A stretch of 12,101 bases of DNA, from the NCBI GenBank assembly GCA_024959975.1, contig JANXFM010000213.1, forward strand, positions 1 to 12,101, read 5' to 3'. Below are positions 1 to 6,487 of this stretch, in pieces (the first letter of the stretch is position 1; each line of letters begins with the position of its first letter). Made by a program: the position numbers and the translations under genes. The notes under the pieces were generated by a model. It did not search any database and was not told the DNA's origin. It saw nothing but the letters and a program-made list of their open reading frames with translations. The DNA is from Flavobacteriales bacterium. Lineage in GTDB: Bacteria; Bacteroidota; Bacteroidia; Flavobacteriales; UBA7430.

Positions 1-53
1 TTAAGATTCACTTCTAAAGCCTTTTGGGCCGGAGTTAAAACAATGTTTTTCAT
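1..53 (-). CDS. Partial CDS, 5' end only; possibly the Bacteroidota family annotated as TonB-dependent receptor / nicotinate-nucleotide adenylyltransferase
   Basis: A leftward reading frame opens with ATG at 53 and stays open to the window edge, giving 17 complete codons that begin MKNIVLTPAQKALEVNL. It is supported by a good promoter just upstream (-7 box at 77-84) and by the divergent arrangement with the gene at 164. There is no signal peptide in the visible part. The N-terminal phrase LTPAQKALEVNL resembles, from memory, a roughly 480-residue Bacteroidota protein whose annotation varies between TonB-dependent receptor and nicotinate-nucleotide adenylyltransferase. Seventeen residues are too few to confirm a family, so only the existence of the gene start is reasonably secure. 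Confidence 0.5.
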   Translation of the reverse strand, partial: MKNIVLTPAQKALEVNL

Positions 54-76
54 CTTTATGGAATTGTTTCTTATAG

Positions 77-107
77 CAAATGTAAATGGAGTAGATTACA
101 TAGCCAA
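77..107 (-). promoter_or_regulatory. Bacteroidota-type promoter for the leftward partial gene
   Basis: On the minus strand TACATTTG (84 to 77) matches the -7 consensus TAnnTTTG, and TTG (107 to 105) lies 20 nt upstream, close to the usual 19 nt. Transcription would start near 72, leaving a leader of about 20 nt before the ATG at 53. Confidence 0.55.
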
Positions 108-128
108 GTTTAAACCTGAATTTGTTGG

Positions 129-159
129 TTTATTGATTCGTTTAAAACCATTAAATTTG
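129..159 (+). promoter_or_regulatory. Promoter for the MBL-fold hydrolase gene, near-leaderless
   Basis: TAAATTTG (152-159) fits the -7 consensus TAnnTTTG exactly. TTTA (129-132) sits 19 nt upstream where TTTG is expected. The ATG at 164 begins only four bases after the -7 box, so the transcript would start at or within a few bases of the start codon. Confidence 0.55.
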
Positions 160-163
160 CTTT

Positions 164-928
164 ATGAAACTAACATTTCTTGGTACAGGAACTTCACAGG
201 GAGTTCCGGTTATAGCGTGTAATTGTGACGTGTGTTTATCGAGTAAACCTAAGGACAAGAGGCTTAGAGCTTCTGTTATGGTCACAATTAATGATGTCAA
301 TTATGTAATTGATTCGGGACCGGATTTCCGACAGCAAATGCTGAGAGAGAATGTTCAGGATCTAAGAGCCATTCTTTTTACCCATGAGCATAAAGATCAT
401 TTGGCCGGAATGGATGATGTAAGGGCTTTTAATTATAAATCTCAAAAAGAGATGGATGTTTATTGCGATATAAATGTTCAGAAGGCACTTTTACGAGAAT
501 ATCCCTATGTATTTAGCGATTTTAAATATCCCGGAGTTCCTGATGTTAAGGTTCATCAGATTAGTAAAGATGAAGCTTTTACTATAGATGGGAACTTGTT
601 TACACCTATTGAAGTGATGCATTATAAATTGCCTGTGTTAGGCTTTCGAGTAGGGGGCTTGACTTACATAACAGATGCGAAGACAATTTCATCAGATGAG
701 ATAGAAAAGATAAAAGGTTCGCAAGTTTTAGTAGTTAATGCGCTTAGAATACAAGAGCATATTTCTCATTTTAATTTAGAAGAGGCTTTAAAGATGATTG
801 ATTTAGTGAAGCCTAAGAGGGCTTACCTTACTCATCTTAGCCATTTGATGGGTAGTCATCAGGAGGTTTCTAAGCAATTACCCGATCATGTAATGATTGC
901 TTATGATGGCCTTCAAATTGAGTTGTAA
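164..928 (+). CDS. PhnP-like metallo-beta-lactamase-fold hydrolase
   Basis: A 254-residue cytoplasmic metallohydrolase of the PhnP branch of the metallo-beta-lactamase fold. The active-site motif HxHxDH is visible as H74-E-H76-K-D78-H79, with further likely metal ligands H153, D171 and H224. C19, C21 and C24 (CxCxxC) together with H227 in THLSH match the extra structural zinc site described for E. coli PhnP, so two catalytic metals plus one structural zinc are expected. E. coli PhnP is a cyclic ribose phosphate phosphodiesterase. No phosphonate genes are nearby, so the substrate here is unknown, probably a cyclic phosphodiester. The ATG follows a -7 promoter box by four bases, which favours this start, and the N-terminus begins right at the first beta strand (LTFLGTGTSQG). 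The gene is divergent from the partial gene at 1-53 and convergent with HU. Confidence 0.9.
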   Translation: MKLTFLGTGTSQGVPVIACNCDVCLSSKPKDKRLRASVMVTINDVNYVIDSGPDFRQQMLRENVQDLRAILFTHEHKDHLAGMDDVRAFNYKSQKEMDVYCDINVQKALLREYPYVFSDFKYPGVPDVKVHQISKDEAFTIDGNLFTPIEVMHYKLPVLGFRVGGLTYITDAKTISSDEIEKIKGSQVLVVNALRIQEHISHFNLEEALKMIDLVKPKRAYLTHLSHLMGSHQEVSKQLPDHVMIAYDGLQIEL

Positions 929-933
929 AAAAA

Positions 934-955
934 AAACCTCGCAATTGCGAGGTTT
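934..955. terminator. Bidirectional intrinsic terminator between the MBL hydrolase and HU
   Basis: A perfect 22-base palindrome (centre between 944 and 945, core CCTCGCAATTGCGAGG) lies between the two convergent genes. On the minus strand it is followed by nine T residues, a strong terminator for HU. On the plus strand it is followed by a looser T-rich stretch (TTTCTATTTCTTTTT), serving the hydrolase gene. Confidence 0.9.
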
Positions 956-976
956 CTATTTCTTTTTGGAAAGTAA

Positions 977-1249
977 TTAGTTACATTTTCCACTCAAATC
1001 AGCACCGGCTTTAAACTTCACAACGTTCTTAGCAGAGATTTGGATTGTTGCACCTGTTTGAGGGTTACGACCTTCTCTTGCAGCTCTTTTAGAGATTGAG
1101 AATGATCCAAAACCAACTAAGGCAACTTTACCACCTTTAGCAAGAGTTCCGGCAACAGATCCTGTGAAAGCATCTAAAGCACTTTTAGCAGCAGCTTTAG
1201 AAATTCCAGCGCCGCTGGCCATAGCATCGATTAATTCTGATTTGTTCAT
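977..1249 (-). CDS. HU-family DNA-binding protein
   Basis: A 90-residue histone-like protein of the HU/IHF family, which binds and bends DNA in the nucleoid as a dimer. The length is standard for HU. The N-terminal helices (NKSELIDAMASGAGISKAAA) precede the HU signature in the DNA-binding arm, GFGSFSISKRAAREGRNPQTG starting at G46. P63 is the conserved proline that intercalates at the kink. The C-terminus is slightly unusual in ending with a cysteine (SGKCN). It is transcribed alone from a strong promoter at 1299-1328, with a leader of about 45 nt rich in A and T and no Shine-Dalgarno sequence, and it ends at the palindromic terminator. HU could be a homodimer or pair with another HU copy elsewhere; this cannot be told from the window. 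Very secure as a family call. Confidence 0.95.
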   Translation of the reverse strand: MNKSELIDAMASGAGISKAAAKSALDAFTGSVAGTLAKGGKVALVGFGSFSISKRAAREGRNPQTGATIQISAKNVVKFKAGADLSGKCN

Positions 1250-1298
1250 AATAAAACAATTTTAGGTTAAAGATTAATTTATTTTAACGAATGCATTA

Positions 1299-1328
1299 CA
1301 AATATAGACCATTGTTGAGATTGCGCAA
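1299..1328 (-). promoter_or_regulatory. Consensus Bacteroidota promoter for HU
   Basis: The minus strand shows TTG (1328 to 1326), exactly 19 nt, then TATATTTG (1306 to 1299). This fully matches the TTG-N19-TAnnTTTG pattern. The start site should be near 1294, giving a leader of about 45 nt before the ATG at 1249. It is the best-scoring promoter by eye in the window, consistent with high HU expression. Confidence 0.75.
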
Positions 1329-1343
1329 GTTTGAGTGTCAAAA

Positions 1344-1433
1344 AAGCCCTAGTTTGTTGATAAGTATGAGCAAATGTTGATAAACTGCACTTAAAATACA
1401 TCTTATTAGTGAAAATCAGTGTGAATAGGGCTT
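1344..1433 (-). terminator. Possible terminator of the fmt operon with a long apical region
   Basis: AAGCCCTA begins inside the fmt stop codon (1433 to 1426), and its perfect complement TAGGGCTT (1351 to 1344) runs into a tract of T residues ending near 1340. The 74-nt interval is far longer than a normal terminator loop, so either it folds internally or the match is a coincidence. The T tract directly after the 3' arm is what makes it worth listing. Confidence 0.35.
1355..1383. repeat. Two direct copies of TGTTGATAA, DnaA-box-like, upstream of HU
   Basis: TGTTGATAA occurs at 1355-1363 and again at 1375-1383, 20 bases apart start to start (about two helical turns). On the minus strand each reads TTATCAACA, one base from the classical DnaA box TTATCCACA. 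The pair lies 27 to 57 bases upstream of the HU -33 element, where a transcription factor or DnaA could act. The function is inference only. Confidence 0.4.
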
Positions 1434-2385
1434 AGCAAGCTTTTTGGTACGACTTTATATTTATTCCATTTAAAAAGGATTGAACATCCATTTTCTTTTT
1501 TCCGGGAACTTGAATTTTAAGAATACTTATGTAGCCATCTTTCGTGTAAATTTTCAAGTCTTTTTTATCAGCCTGTATCTCTGCTATTTCTCTATCGTGA
1601 TCGATAAGCGTATAAGATGCTTTATAAATCTTTATTGTTTGGGGTTCCTCTTCGGATCGAATAAAAGTGGTCCAGGCAGAGGGGTATGGTGACAGGCCAC
1701 GTATATGATTGTGTATTTCTATTGTTGATTTAGACCAATCTATTTTGCAGTTGTTTTTAAAGAGCTTGGGCGCTTTTTTTAGATTCGTTGATTCTAGTTG
1801 TGTTTTAGCTTCAATGGTATGATTAAAAATGGCGTCACATGTTTTTGTAGCAAGTTCGGCTCCCAACAGCATAAGTTTGTCGTGTACATCTCCTACTGTT
1901 TCATTTGAGTCAATTTCACATTCTTCAGATAGTAATGTAGCTCCTGTGTCGATATTTTCATCAATAAAGAAAGAGGTTACCCCTGTTTTTGTTTCTCCGT
2001 TCATTACAGCCCAGTTAATGGGGGCAGCACCTCTGTATTGCGGCAGTAAAGATCCGTGTATGTTAAATGTGCCGTGTTGAGGCATAGACCAAACTTCTTT
2101 TGGCAGCATTCTAAAAGCAACTACGACAAAGAGATCTGCATTTAGACTTTGTAGTTCCGAAAGGAATTCTGGGTTTTTAAGCTTTTTAGGTTGAAGAACA
2201 TTTAAATTTTGAGATACAGCATATTTTTTCACATCGCAGGCTTGTAATTTATGTCCCCTTCCTGCGGGTTTGTCCGGTGGACAGACAACACCAACAATGT
2301 TGTAACCACTTTCGTGAATGTTTTTTAGGGATTCAACTGCAAATTGTGGCGTTCCCATAAAAACGATGTTCTTATCTCTATTCAT
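1432..2385 (-). CDS. fmt: Methionyl-tRNA formyltransferase
   Basis: A 317-residue cytoplasmic enzyme that transfers a formyl group from 10-formyltetrahydrofolate to initiator Met-tRNA. The length is typical (about 310-320). The N-terminal catalytic domain starts at once (IVFMGTPQFA, residues 7-16) and carries the SLLP signature in NIHGSLLPQYRGAAPI. The catalytic triad expected from E. coli Fmt corresponds to N108, H110 and D146. The C-terminal tRNA-binding domain (about residues 205-317) is present, with the family-like HNHIRGLSPYPSAW motif. The ATG overlaps the last codons of recQ by 8 bases (ATGAATAG), which implies translational coupling. The def deformylase gene is not in this window. A T tract after an inverted repeat downstream may end the operon. 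Confidence 0.96.
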   Translation of the reverse strand: MNRDKNIVFMGTPQFAVESLKNIHESGYNIVGVVCPPDKPAGRGHKLQACDVKKYAVSQNLNVLQPKKLKNPEFLSELQSLNADLFVVVAFRMLPKEVWSMPQHGTFNIHGSLLPQYRGAAPINWAVMNGETKTGVTSFFIDENIDTGATLLSEECEIDSNETVGDVHDKLMLLGAELATKTCDAIFNHTIEAKTQLESTNLKKAPKLFKNNCKIDWSKSTIEIHNHIRGLSPYPSAWTTFIRSEEEPQTIKIYKASYTLIDHDREIAEIQADKKDLKIYTKDGYISILKIQVPGKKKMDVQSFLNGINIKSYQKAC

Positions 2386-4282
2386 TGATTTTTAGTGTTT
2401 TTCCTTCTTTAATAAGCGTCTCTTCTGATAGAAGTTCATTTATTTCTTCTAAAATGACAGGCTCTTTTATTTTGCTGTATCCGGCTATAAAAGTACTGAT
2501 GTCAATTGGATTTTCTTTTAAACGATTTAAAAGTTCCTCTCTAATTGTTTTTCTAAACTCATTCGTGTCGGTATTTTTAGAAATACACAAGTCACAAATC
2601 CCACAGTCTTCGGTTTGTTGTTCTCCAAAATAATTCAGTAGTATTCTCGAACGACAATAGCTTGTGTTTGACAGATAGTCGTTCATACTTTGAAGTTTAT
2701 TCACTAAAAGTGATTTCCGTTCTTCAAAATGTGATTTAGAGATGGGTACATGTGAACTGTTGTGTCTGGCTGAGCTAAATATGATTTTACCACTGTTTGT
2801 TCTTTGTTTGTATGTTAAAACATTTTCCTGATCTAATTGTTTTAACATTTTATAAATGTAACTACTATTTTGGTTGAGTTTAATAGCCAGATTGCGTTCT
2901 TTTATTTCAGCCGGTTCATCAAATACTCCGGGGTATAATCTAAGAATTAACTGAAGTAGTTCTACTTTTTTTGAATTTGGTGATTTATAATTAATAACCG
3001 AATTGGAAGAGCTAATAATATGTAGGGTTGAAGGGCTGTTGTTAAAGTTTTCGTACTTTATTAAGTTTTCTTTTTCTAATATGTTCAATGCTTTTAAGCA
3101 TTTGGATGTGTTGAGTTTGTAGTGCGAGCTAAACCCTTCTAATTCAAAATCATAAGTTTGTTCAAATCCGTCTCCAATGGCAATTTGTAAAAAATTTGCC
3201 AGGTGCTGATAGATTGCTCTAACTTCTTTTGATGATGGGTAATTTTCTTCGAAGCGTTCTATTGAATTTTTAAGATCGGATTTTTGAAATAAGCTTACAG
3301 CAAAAGATTTTCCCCCATCTCTCCCGGCTCGTCCTGCTTCCTGAAAGTAGGCTTCAGTTGTGTTGGGGCTTTGAAGGTGAACAACAAGACGCACATCCGG
3401 TTTGTCGATTCCCATTCCGAAGGCATTGGTAGCAACCATTACTCTTACTTTATTGTTCATCCATTTATCCTGATTTTCGTTGCGTTCATCAGTTGGTAAG
3501 CCAGCGTGGTAGAACAGGGAACTTATTCCCAGGTTATTTAATTCAGTGGAGAACTCATAAGCTCTTTTTCTGCTTCTTACGTACACAATAGCAGAACCTT
3601 TTATCTTATGGAGCATCTTTTGTACACGATCTGTTTTATGGTTTTCCTCTAGAACCATATAAGCTAAATTAGCTCTTTTGAAGCTCTTTTGAATGATGTT
3701 TTCTTTTTTGAATAAGAGCTTTTCCTGAATGTCTTTTACTACTTCCTTCGTAGCCGTTGCAGTAAGGGCGAGGATTGGCGTTTCAGGTTTTAATTCTCTT
3801 ATTTCTGCAATTTGTAGATAAGAAGGTCTGAAGTCATAGCCCCATTGGGATATGCAATGGGCTTCATCAACTGCAATAAAACTCAGTTTCATTTTTTTTA
3901 TGCGCTCACGAACGATGTCAGATTGCAATCTTTCGGGAGAAAGATAGAGTAGTTTGATGTTTCCGTAAATGCAATTATCAAGAGCAATATCAAGCTCTCG
4001 TTGATTCAATCCACCACCCAAAGCTATGGCTTTAATGTTTCTTTTTTGTAGTTGATAGACCTGGTCTTTCATCAGTGCTACCAATGGTGAGATTACGATG
4101 CAAACGCCCTTCATAGCAAGAGCAGGAACCTGATAGCAAATGGATTTCCCTCCACCTGTAGGTAGCAATGCAAGTGTGTCTTTTTGAGCTAAAACATCAT
4201 TAATGATAGCTTCCTGTTTGGCTCGAAAAGAGTTAAAACCCCAGTATTGTTCTAGTATTTGATGTAAGTTGCTATTGCTCAA
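2378..4282 (-). CDS. recQ: RecQ-family ATP-dependent DNA helicase with displaced zinc module
   Basis: A 634-residue superfamily 2 3'-5' DNA helicase for recombination and repair. Helicase motifs are complete: Walker A PTGGGKS (41-47), DEAH (139-142) followed by the aromatic-rich loop CISQWGYDFRP, TATAT (motif III), ATNAFGMGIDKPDVR (motif V) and QEAGRAGRDG (motif VI, 314-323). A zinc module C543-x16-C560-xx-C563-xx-C566 has the same spacing as E. coli RecQ but sits about 200 residues after motif VI instead of directly after the helicase core. Winged-helix-like sequence precedes it and no clear HRDC domain follows. This looks like the second RecQ type of Bacteroidota, distinct from the longer canonical copy. 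The start is TTG at 4282: an in-frame TAA lies two codons upstream and no ATG occurs before the helicase core. It overlaps the upstream NTPase gene by 11 bases and fmt by 8. Confidence 0.93.
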   Translation of the reverse strand: MSNSNLHQILEQYWGFNSFRAKQEAIINDVLAQKDTLALLPTGGGKSICYQVPALAMKGVCIVISPLVALMKDQVYQLQKRNIKAIALGGGLNQRELDIALDNCIYGNIKLLYLSPERLQSDIVRERIKKMKLSFIAVDEAHCISQWGYDFRPSYLQIAEIRELKPETPILALTATATKEVVKDIQEKLLFKKENIIQKSFKRANLAYMVLEENHKTDRVQKMLHKIKGSAIVYVRSRKRAYEFSTELNNLGISSLFYHAGLPTDERNENQDKWMNNKVRVMVATNAFGMGIDKPDVRLVVHLQSPNTTEAYFQEAGRAGRDGGKSFAVSLFQKSDLKNSIERFEENYPSSKEVRAIYQHLANFLQIAIGDGFEQTYDFELEGFSSHYKLNTSKCLKALNILEKENLIKYENFNNSPSTLHIISSSNSVINYKSPNSKKVELLQLILRLYPGVFDEPAEIKERNLAIKLNQNSSYIYKMLKQLDQENVLTYKQRTNSGKIIFSSARHNSSHVPISKSHFEERKSLLVNKLQSMNDYLSNTSYCRSRILLNYFGEQQTEDCGICDLCISKNTDTNEFRKTIREELLNRLKENPIDISTFIAGYSKIKEPVILEEINELLSEETLIKEGKTLKINE

Positions 4283-4802
4283 TTTCGTTTAGTATGAAAT
4301 TAATTCTGTCGCTAATACTCGTCTTAGGGATCGTTATTACCTGATAGTCGTATAATTTGTAAGTCTCTATCATGAATTTGTGAACCTCAGTAGCGGTGCT
4401 AAAATCTTCTTTACGTTCCTCATCAGTATGGTAGATGTCTTTCCAGGGAGGCGTGATAAAAGCTTTATTGAAGTATCGGTATTTTTTGGCAATGGCTTCC
4501 CATTCTTGTTTTATTGCGATGTTATCTTTTAGTAAGTAGGCTAAGGCGTCTATAATTCCTCTGTCGTAAAATTCGATTTTGTTTGAGGCTTGTTTAAATT
4601 GATTTAAACGCTTTTCAATAACGATCTTACTGAAGCTATTTAAGTCTTGCCATGGAGTGATAGAGCCCTTTGTAGCTATTTGATCTGCAATGATCTCTCG
4701 GGATATTTCAGGGTGACAGATGTAGCCTCTATTCGATAATTCTTTTATAAGACTGGTTTTACCTGTTCCCGGAGCACCGGAAATAACAATTCGTTTATTC
4801 AT
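4272..4802 (-). CDS. AAA_28-type P-loop NTPase (NadR/Ttd14-like domain)
   Basis: About 176 residues from ATG at 4802, a single small P-loop domain. Walker A is G9-APGTGKTS-17, and a conserved FYDRGIIDAL stretch (D80-R81-G82) follows, typical of kinase-like P-loop enzymes resembling the NadR nucleoside kinase domain and the AAA_28 family. The exact substrate is not known; a small-molecule kinase is more likely than a mechanical AAA ATPase. The longer frame from 4826 is rejected because its extra residues (MLFSKFVF) overlap the promoter's -7 box and the domain starts exactly at MNKRIVISG. It is the first gene of a coupled leftward operon: its TAG overlaps the recQ TTG start by 11 bases. The constant company of a repair helicase and fmt may be just genomic packing. 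Confidence 0.85.
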   Translation of the reverse strand: MNKRIVISGAPGTGKTSLIKELSNRGYICHPEISREIIADQIATKGSITPWQDLNSFSKIVIEKRLNQFKQASNKIEFYDRGIIDALAYLLKDNIAIKQEWEAIAKKYRYFNKAFITPPWKDIYHTDEERKEDFSTATEVHKFMIETYKLYDYQVITIPKTSISDRINFILNEIEQ

Positions 4803-4807
4803 AAAAA

Positions 4808-4815
4808 CAAATTTA
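4808..4815 (-). promoter_or_regulatory. -7 promoter box for the NTPase-recQ-fmt operon, near-leaderless
   Basis: The minus strand reads TAAATTTG followed by five T residues and the ATG at 4802. The -7 match is exact; no clear TTG is found 19 nt upstream. Transcription would start within a few bases of the ATG, implying a leaderless or nearly leaderless mRNA. Confidence 0.5.
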
Positions 4816-4855
4816 GAAAAAAGCACGAGCTATGCTTTATTTTGAAGATGCTTTG

Positions 4856-4863
4856 TATTTTTG
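4856..4863 (+). promoter_or_regulatory. -7 promoter box for the DUF493-PPOX operon
   Basis: TATTTTTG matches TAnnTTTG and ends 14 bases before the ATG at 4878, giving a leader under 12 nt. The -33 region is not consensus and would fall at about 4834-4836, the same bases where the opposing operon's -33 should be. Confidence 0.45.
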
Positions 4864-4877
4864 TTGAAAACATAGGT

Positions 4878-5147
4878 ATGAAACATGATTTTGATGGTTT
4901 ACGTGAGAAGTTGGGGCAATTATCTTTTCCTACTTTGTATCTTTTTAAATTTATCGTCAAGTCTGATGTTAATAAGATTGCGAAAATAGAATCTTTATTT
5001 CATTCTGAAAGAGCTCAAATAAGACGTAAAGAGTCTTCTAAAGGAGCTTTTGTATCTATAAGCGTCAAAGAGGTTATGCTTAGTGTCGATGAAATCATTG
5101 AGATTTATATTAAATCTTCAAAAATAGAAGGAGTTATAGCTTTATAG
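4878..5147 (+). CDS. DUF493 family protein (YbeD-like)
   Basis: An 89-residue protein with the typical pattern of the DUF493 family: FPTLYLFKFIVKSD near the N-terminus, RRKESSKGAFVSISVK in the middle, and SVDEIIEIYIKSSKIEGVIAL at the end. E. coli YbeD, the structural prototype, has an ACT-like alpha-beta fold and no firmly established function; a regulatory role is often supposed. I start it at ATG 4878 and not at the in-frame TTG 4842, because the family N-terminus lines up with MKHDFDGLREKLG and the -7 box lies inside the longer version. It is followed after 2 bases by the protoporphyrinogen oxidase gene, so the two are very probably co-transcribed. Confidence 0.88.
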   Translation: MKHDFDGLREKLGQLSFPTLYLFKFIVKSDVNKIAKIESLFHSERAQIRRKESSKGAFVSISVKEVMLSVDEIIEIYIKSSKIEGVIAL

Positions 5148-5149
5148 GT

Positions 5150-6487
5150 ATGCAAAGGAAGAAAGTAGCCATACTCGGAGCCGGAATAACAGGTTTGTCA
5201 TTTGCCTATTATTTAAGCAAATATCATCCAAATATTGAGTTTGTCATCCTTGAGGAGTCTGATAGGGCCGGAGGAGTTGTTTTTTCAGAAAAAAAAGAAG
5301 AATGTGTTTTTGAGTGGGGTCCACGAGGAGTCCGTCCCAAAGGAAAAGGTCAGGTAGTACTTGAGTTGGTAGAAGAGTTGGGGCTTTGGGAAGCATTGGT
5401 TTTTGCCGATGATAAAGCAAAAAAAAGATATTTATACCACGACGGAAAACTTCAGGTTTTACCCCATTCTTTAAGGTCCTTTTTATTTTCTCCTTATTTG
5501 AAATTGTTTCTGAAAGCTTTTTATAAAGATATACGTGCTGTAAAGCATGATGAAGATGAAACTATAGCAAATTTTGTAGACCGGCATTTTGGTGTGGAAT
5601 TACGAAATTTATTTTTTGACAGCATGGTTAGCGGTATTTGGGCCGGAGATGTAGAGAAAATGAGTGTTTCTGCAACACTTCCTTTGCTTAAGAAATTGGA
5701 GCGCAAAAAAGGTTCTGTAATAAAAGCTTTGTCTTCACACAAAGCGATGTCTGTAGGTTCTAAACAGTATTCTAAAGACATCACCTCAAAAGCACTTTTT
5801 AGTTTTAAAGATGGGTTGCAAACGATTGTAGAGGCTCTCAAAGAGCATTTGCAAGCCCACATAGAATATGATGTTAAGCTTGATCGAATTGATTTTTCAG
5901 AACAGGTTGAAATTGTTGTCAATGGCGAGTCTCGGTTTGTAGATGAGCTTATTTCTACAATTCCGGCTCATAAGCTCAGTGTTTATGTGAAGTCTGATTT
6001 GAGTACTTTATTAAATTCCATTCATTATTCTCCTGTGGCTGTGTTGAATCTAAAATTGCTTAAATCAGAACTTGATTTTGATGGTTTTGGGTTTTTAGTT
6101 CCATCTAAAGAGAATTCTGTAGTTCTTGGTATGGTAGCTAATAGCAATACTTTTCCCCAGCATGCTAAAGGCAACTGGATGGTGAATACAGTGATGATGG
6201 GGGGAGCGCGTTATACTGTTGAAGAATTGAGGTGTTTGGACCTAAAAGAGAAGTCTAAAGCTTTTTTAGAGCAAGTGTTTGGCAAAGCGTTTACTATTGA
6301 ATCGGAAGAACTTAAAATGATAGACAAGGCTATTCCTCAATATGAATTGGGTCATTTAGATAAAGTAAGGCAGATAGAAGTGCTAAGCCCAAAGAATCTC
6401 ACGGTTTTGGGTAATTATATGTATGGGGTGTCTTTAATAGATATTGTGTTAAAATCTAAAGAGCTTGCTAAAAACTTAATCCGTTAA
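5150..6487 (+). CDS. hemG: Protoporphyrinogen oxidase, FAD-dependent (HemY type)
   Basis: A 445-residue flavoprotein that oxidises protoporphyrinogen IX to protoporphyrin IX late in heme synthesis; length is normal for the family. The N-terminal FAD-binding motif is GAGITG (10-15), with E35 as the likely ribose ligand and the DRAGG turn at 38-42. FEWGPRGVR (54-62) corresponds to the conserved active-site entrance segment seen in these oxidases. A central substrate/membrane-associated region contains FDSMVSGIWAGDVEKMS, and the C-terminal FAD signature is LTVLGNYMYGVSLIDIVL. The HemY-type enzyme is unrelated to flavodoxin-like E. coli HemG, although databases often give it the symbol hemG. A coproporphyrinogen oxidase of the Gram-positive pathway is a close relative; a Bacteroidota context favours protoporphyrinogen. 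It lies 2 bases after DUF493 and its end overlaps the opposing transporter gene by 12 bases. Confidence 0.88.
   Translation: MQRKKVAILGAGITGLSFAYYLSKYHPNIEFVILEESDRAGGVVFSEKKEECVFEWGPRGVRPKGKGQVVLELVEELGLWEALVFADDKAKKRYLYHDGKLQVLPHSLRSFLFSPYLKLFLKAFYKDIRAVKHDEDETIANFVDRHFGVELRNLFFDSMVSGIWAGDVEKMSVSATLPLLKKLERKKGSVIKALSSHKAMSVGSKQYSKDITSKALFSFKDGLQTIVEALKEHLQAHIEYDVKLDRIDFSEQVEIVVNGESRFVDELISTIPAHKLSVYVKSDLSTLLNSIHYSPVAVLNLKLLKSELDFDGFGFLVPSKENSVVLGMVANSNTFPQHAKGNWMVNTVMMGGARYTVEELRCLDLKEKSKAFLEQVFGKAFTIESEELKMIDKAIPQYELGHLDKVRQIEVLSPKNLTVLGNYMYGVSLIDIVLKSKELAKNLIR

Noticed and set aside
4803..4826. Longer N-terminus for the P-loop NTPase (start at 4826)
   Set aside because: The extra eight residues cover the -7 promoter box, and the domain begins exactly at the ATG at 4802.
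4842..4877. TTG start for the DUF493 gene at 4842
   Set aside because: The -7 box lies inside it, and the DUF493 N-terminus aligns with the ATG at 4878.
5521..5922. 133-residue minus-strand frame inside the protoporphyrinogen oxidase gene
   Set aside because: It lies entirely antisense to a well-supported gene, has no family motif and no promoter; it is rich in Ser and Thr as expected of a shadow frame.
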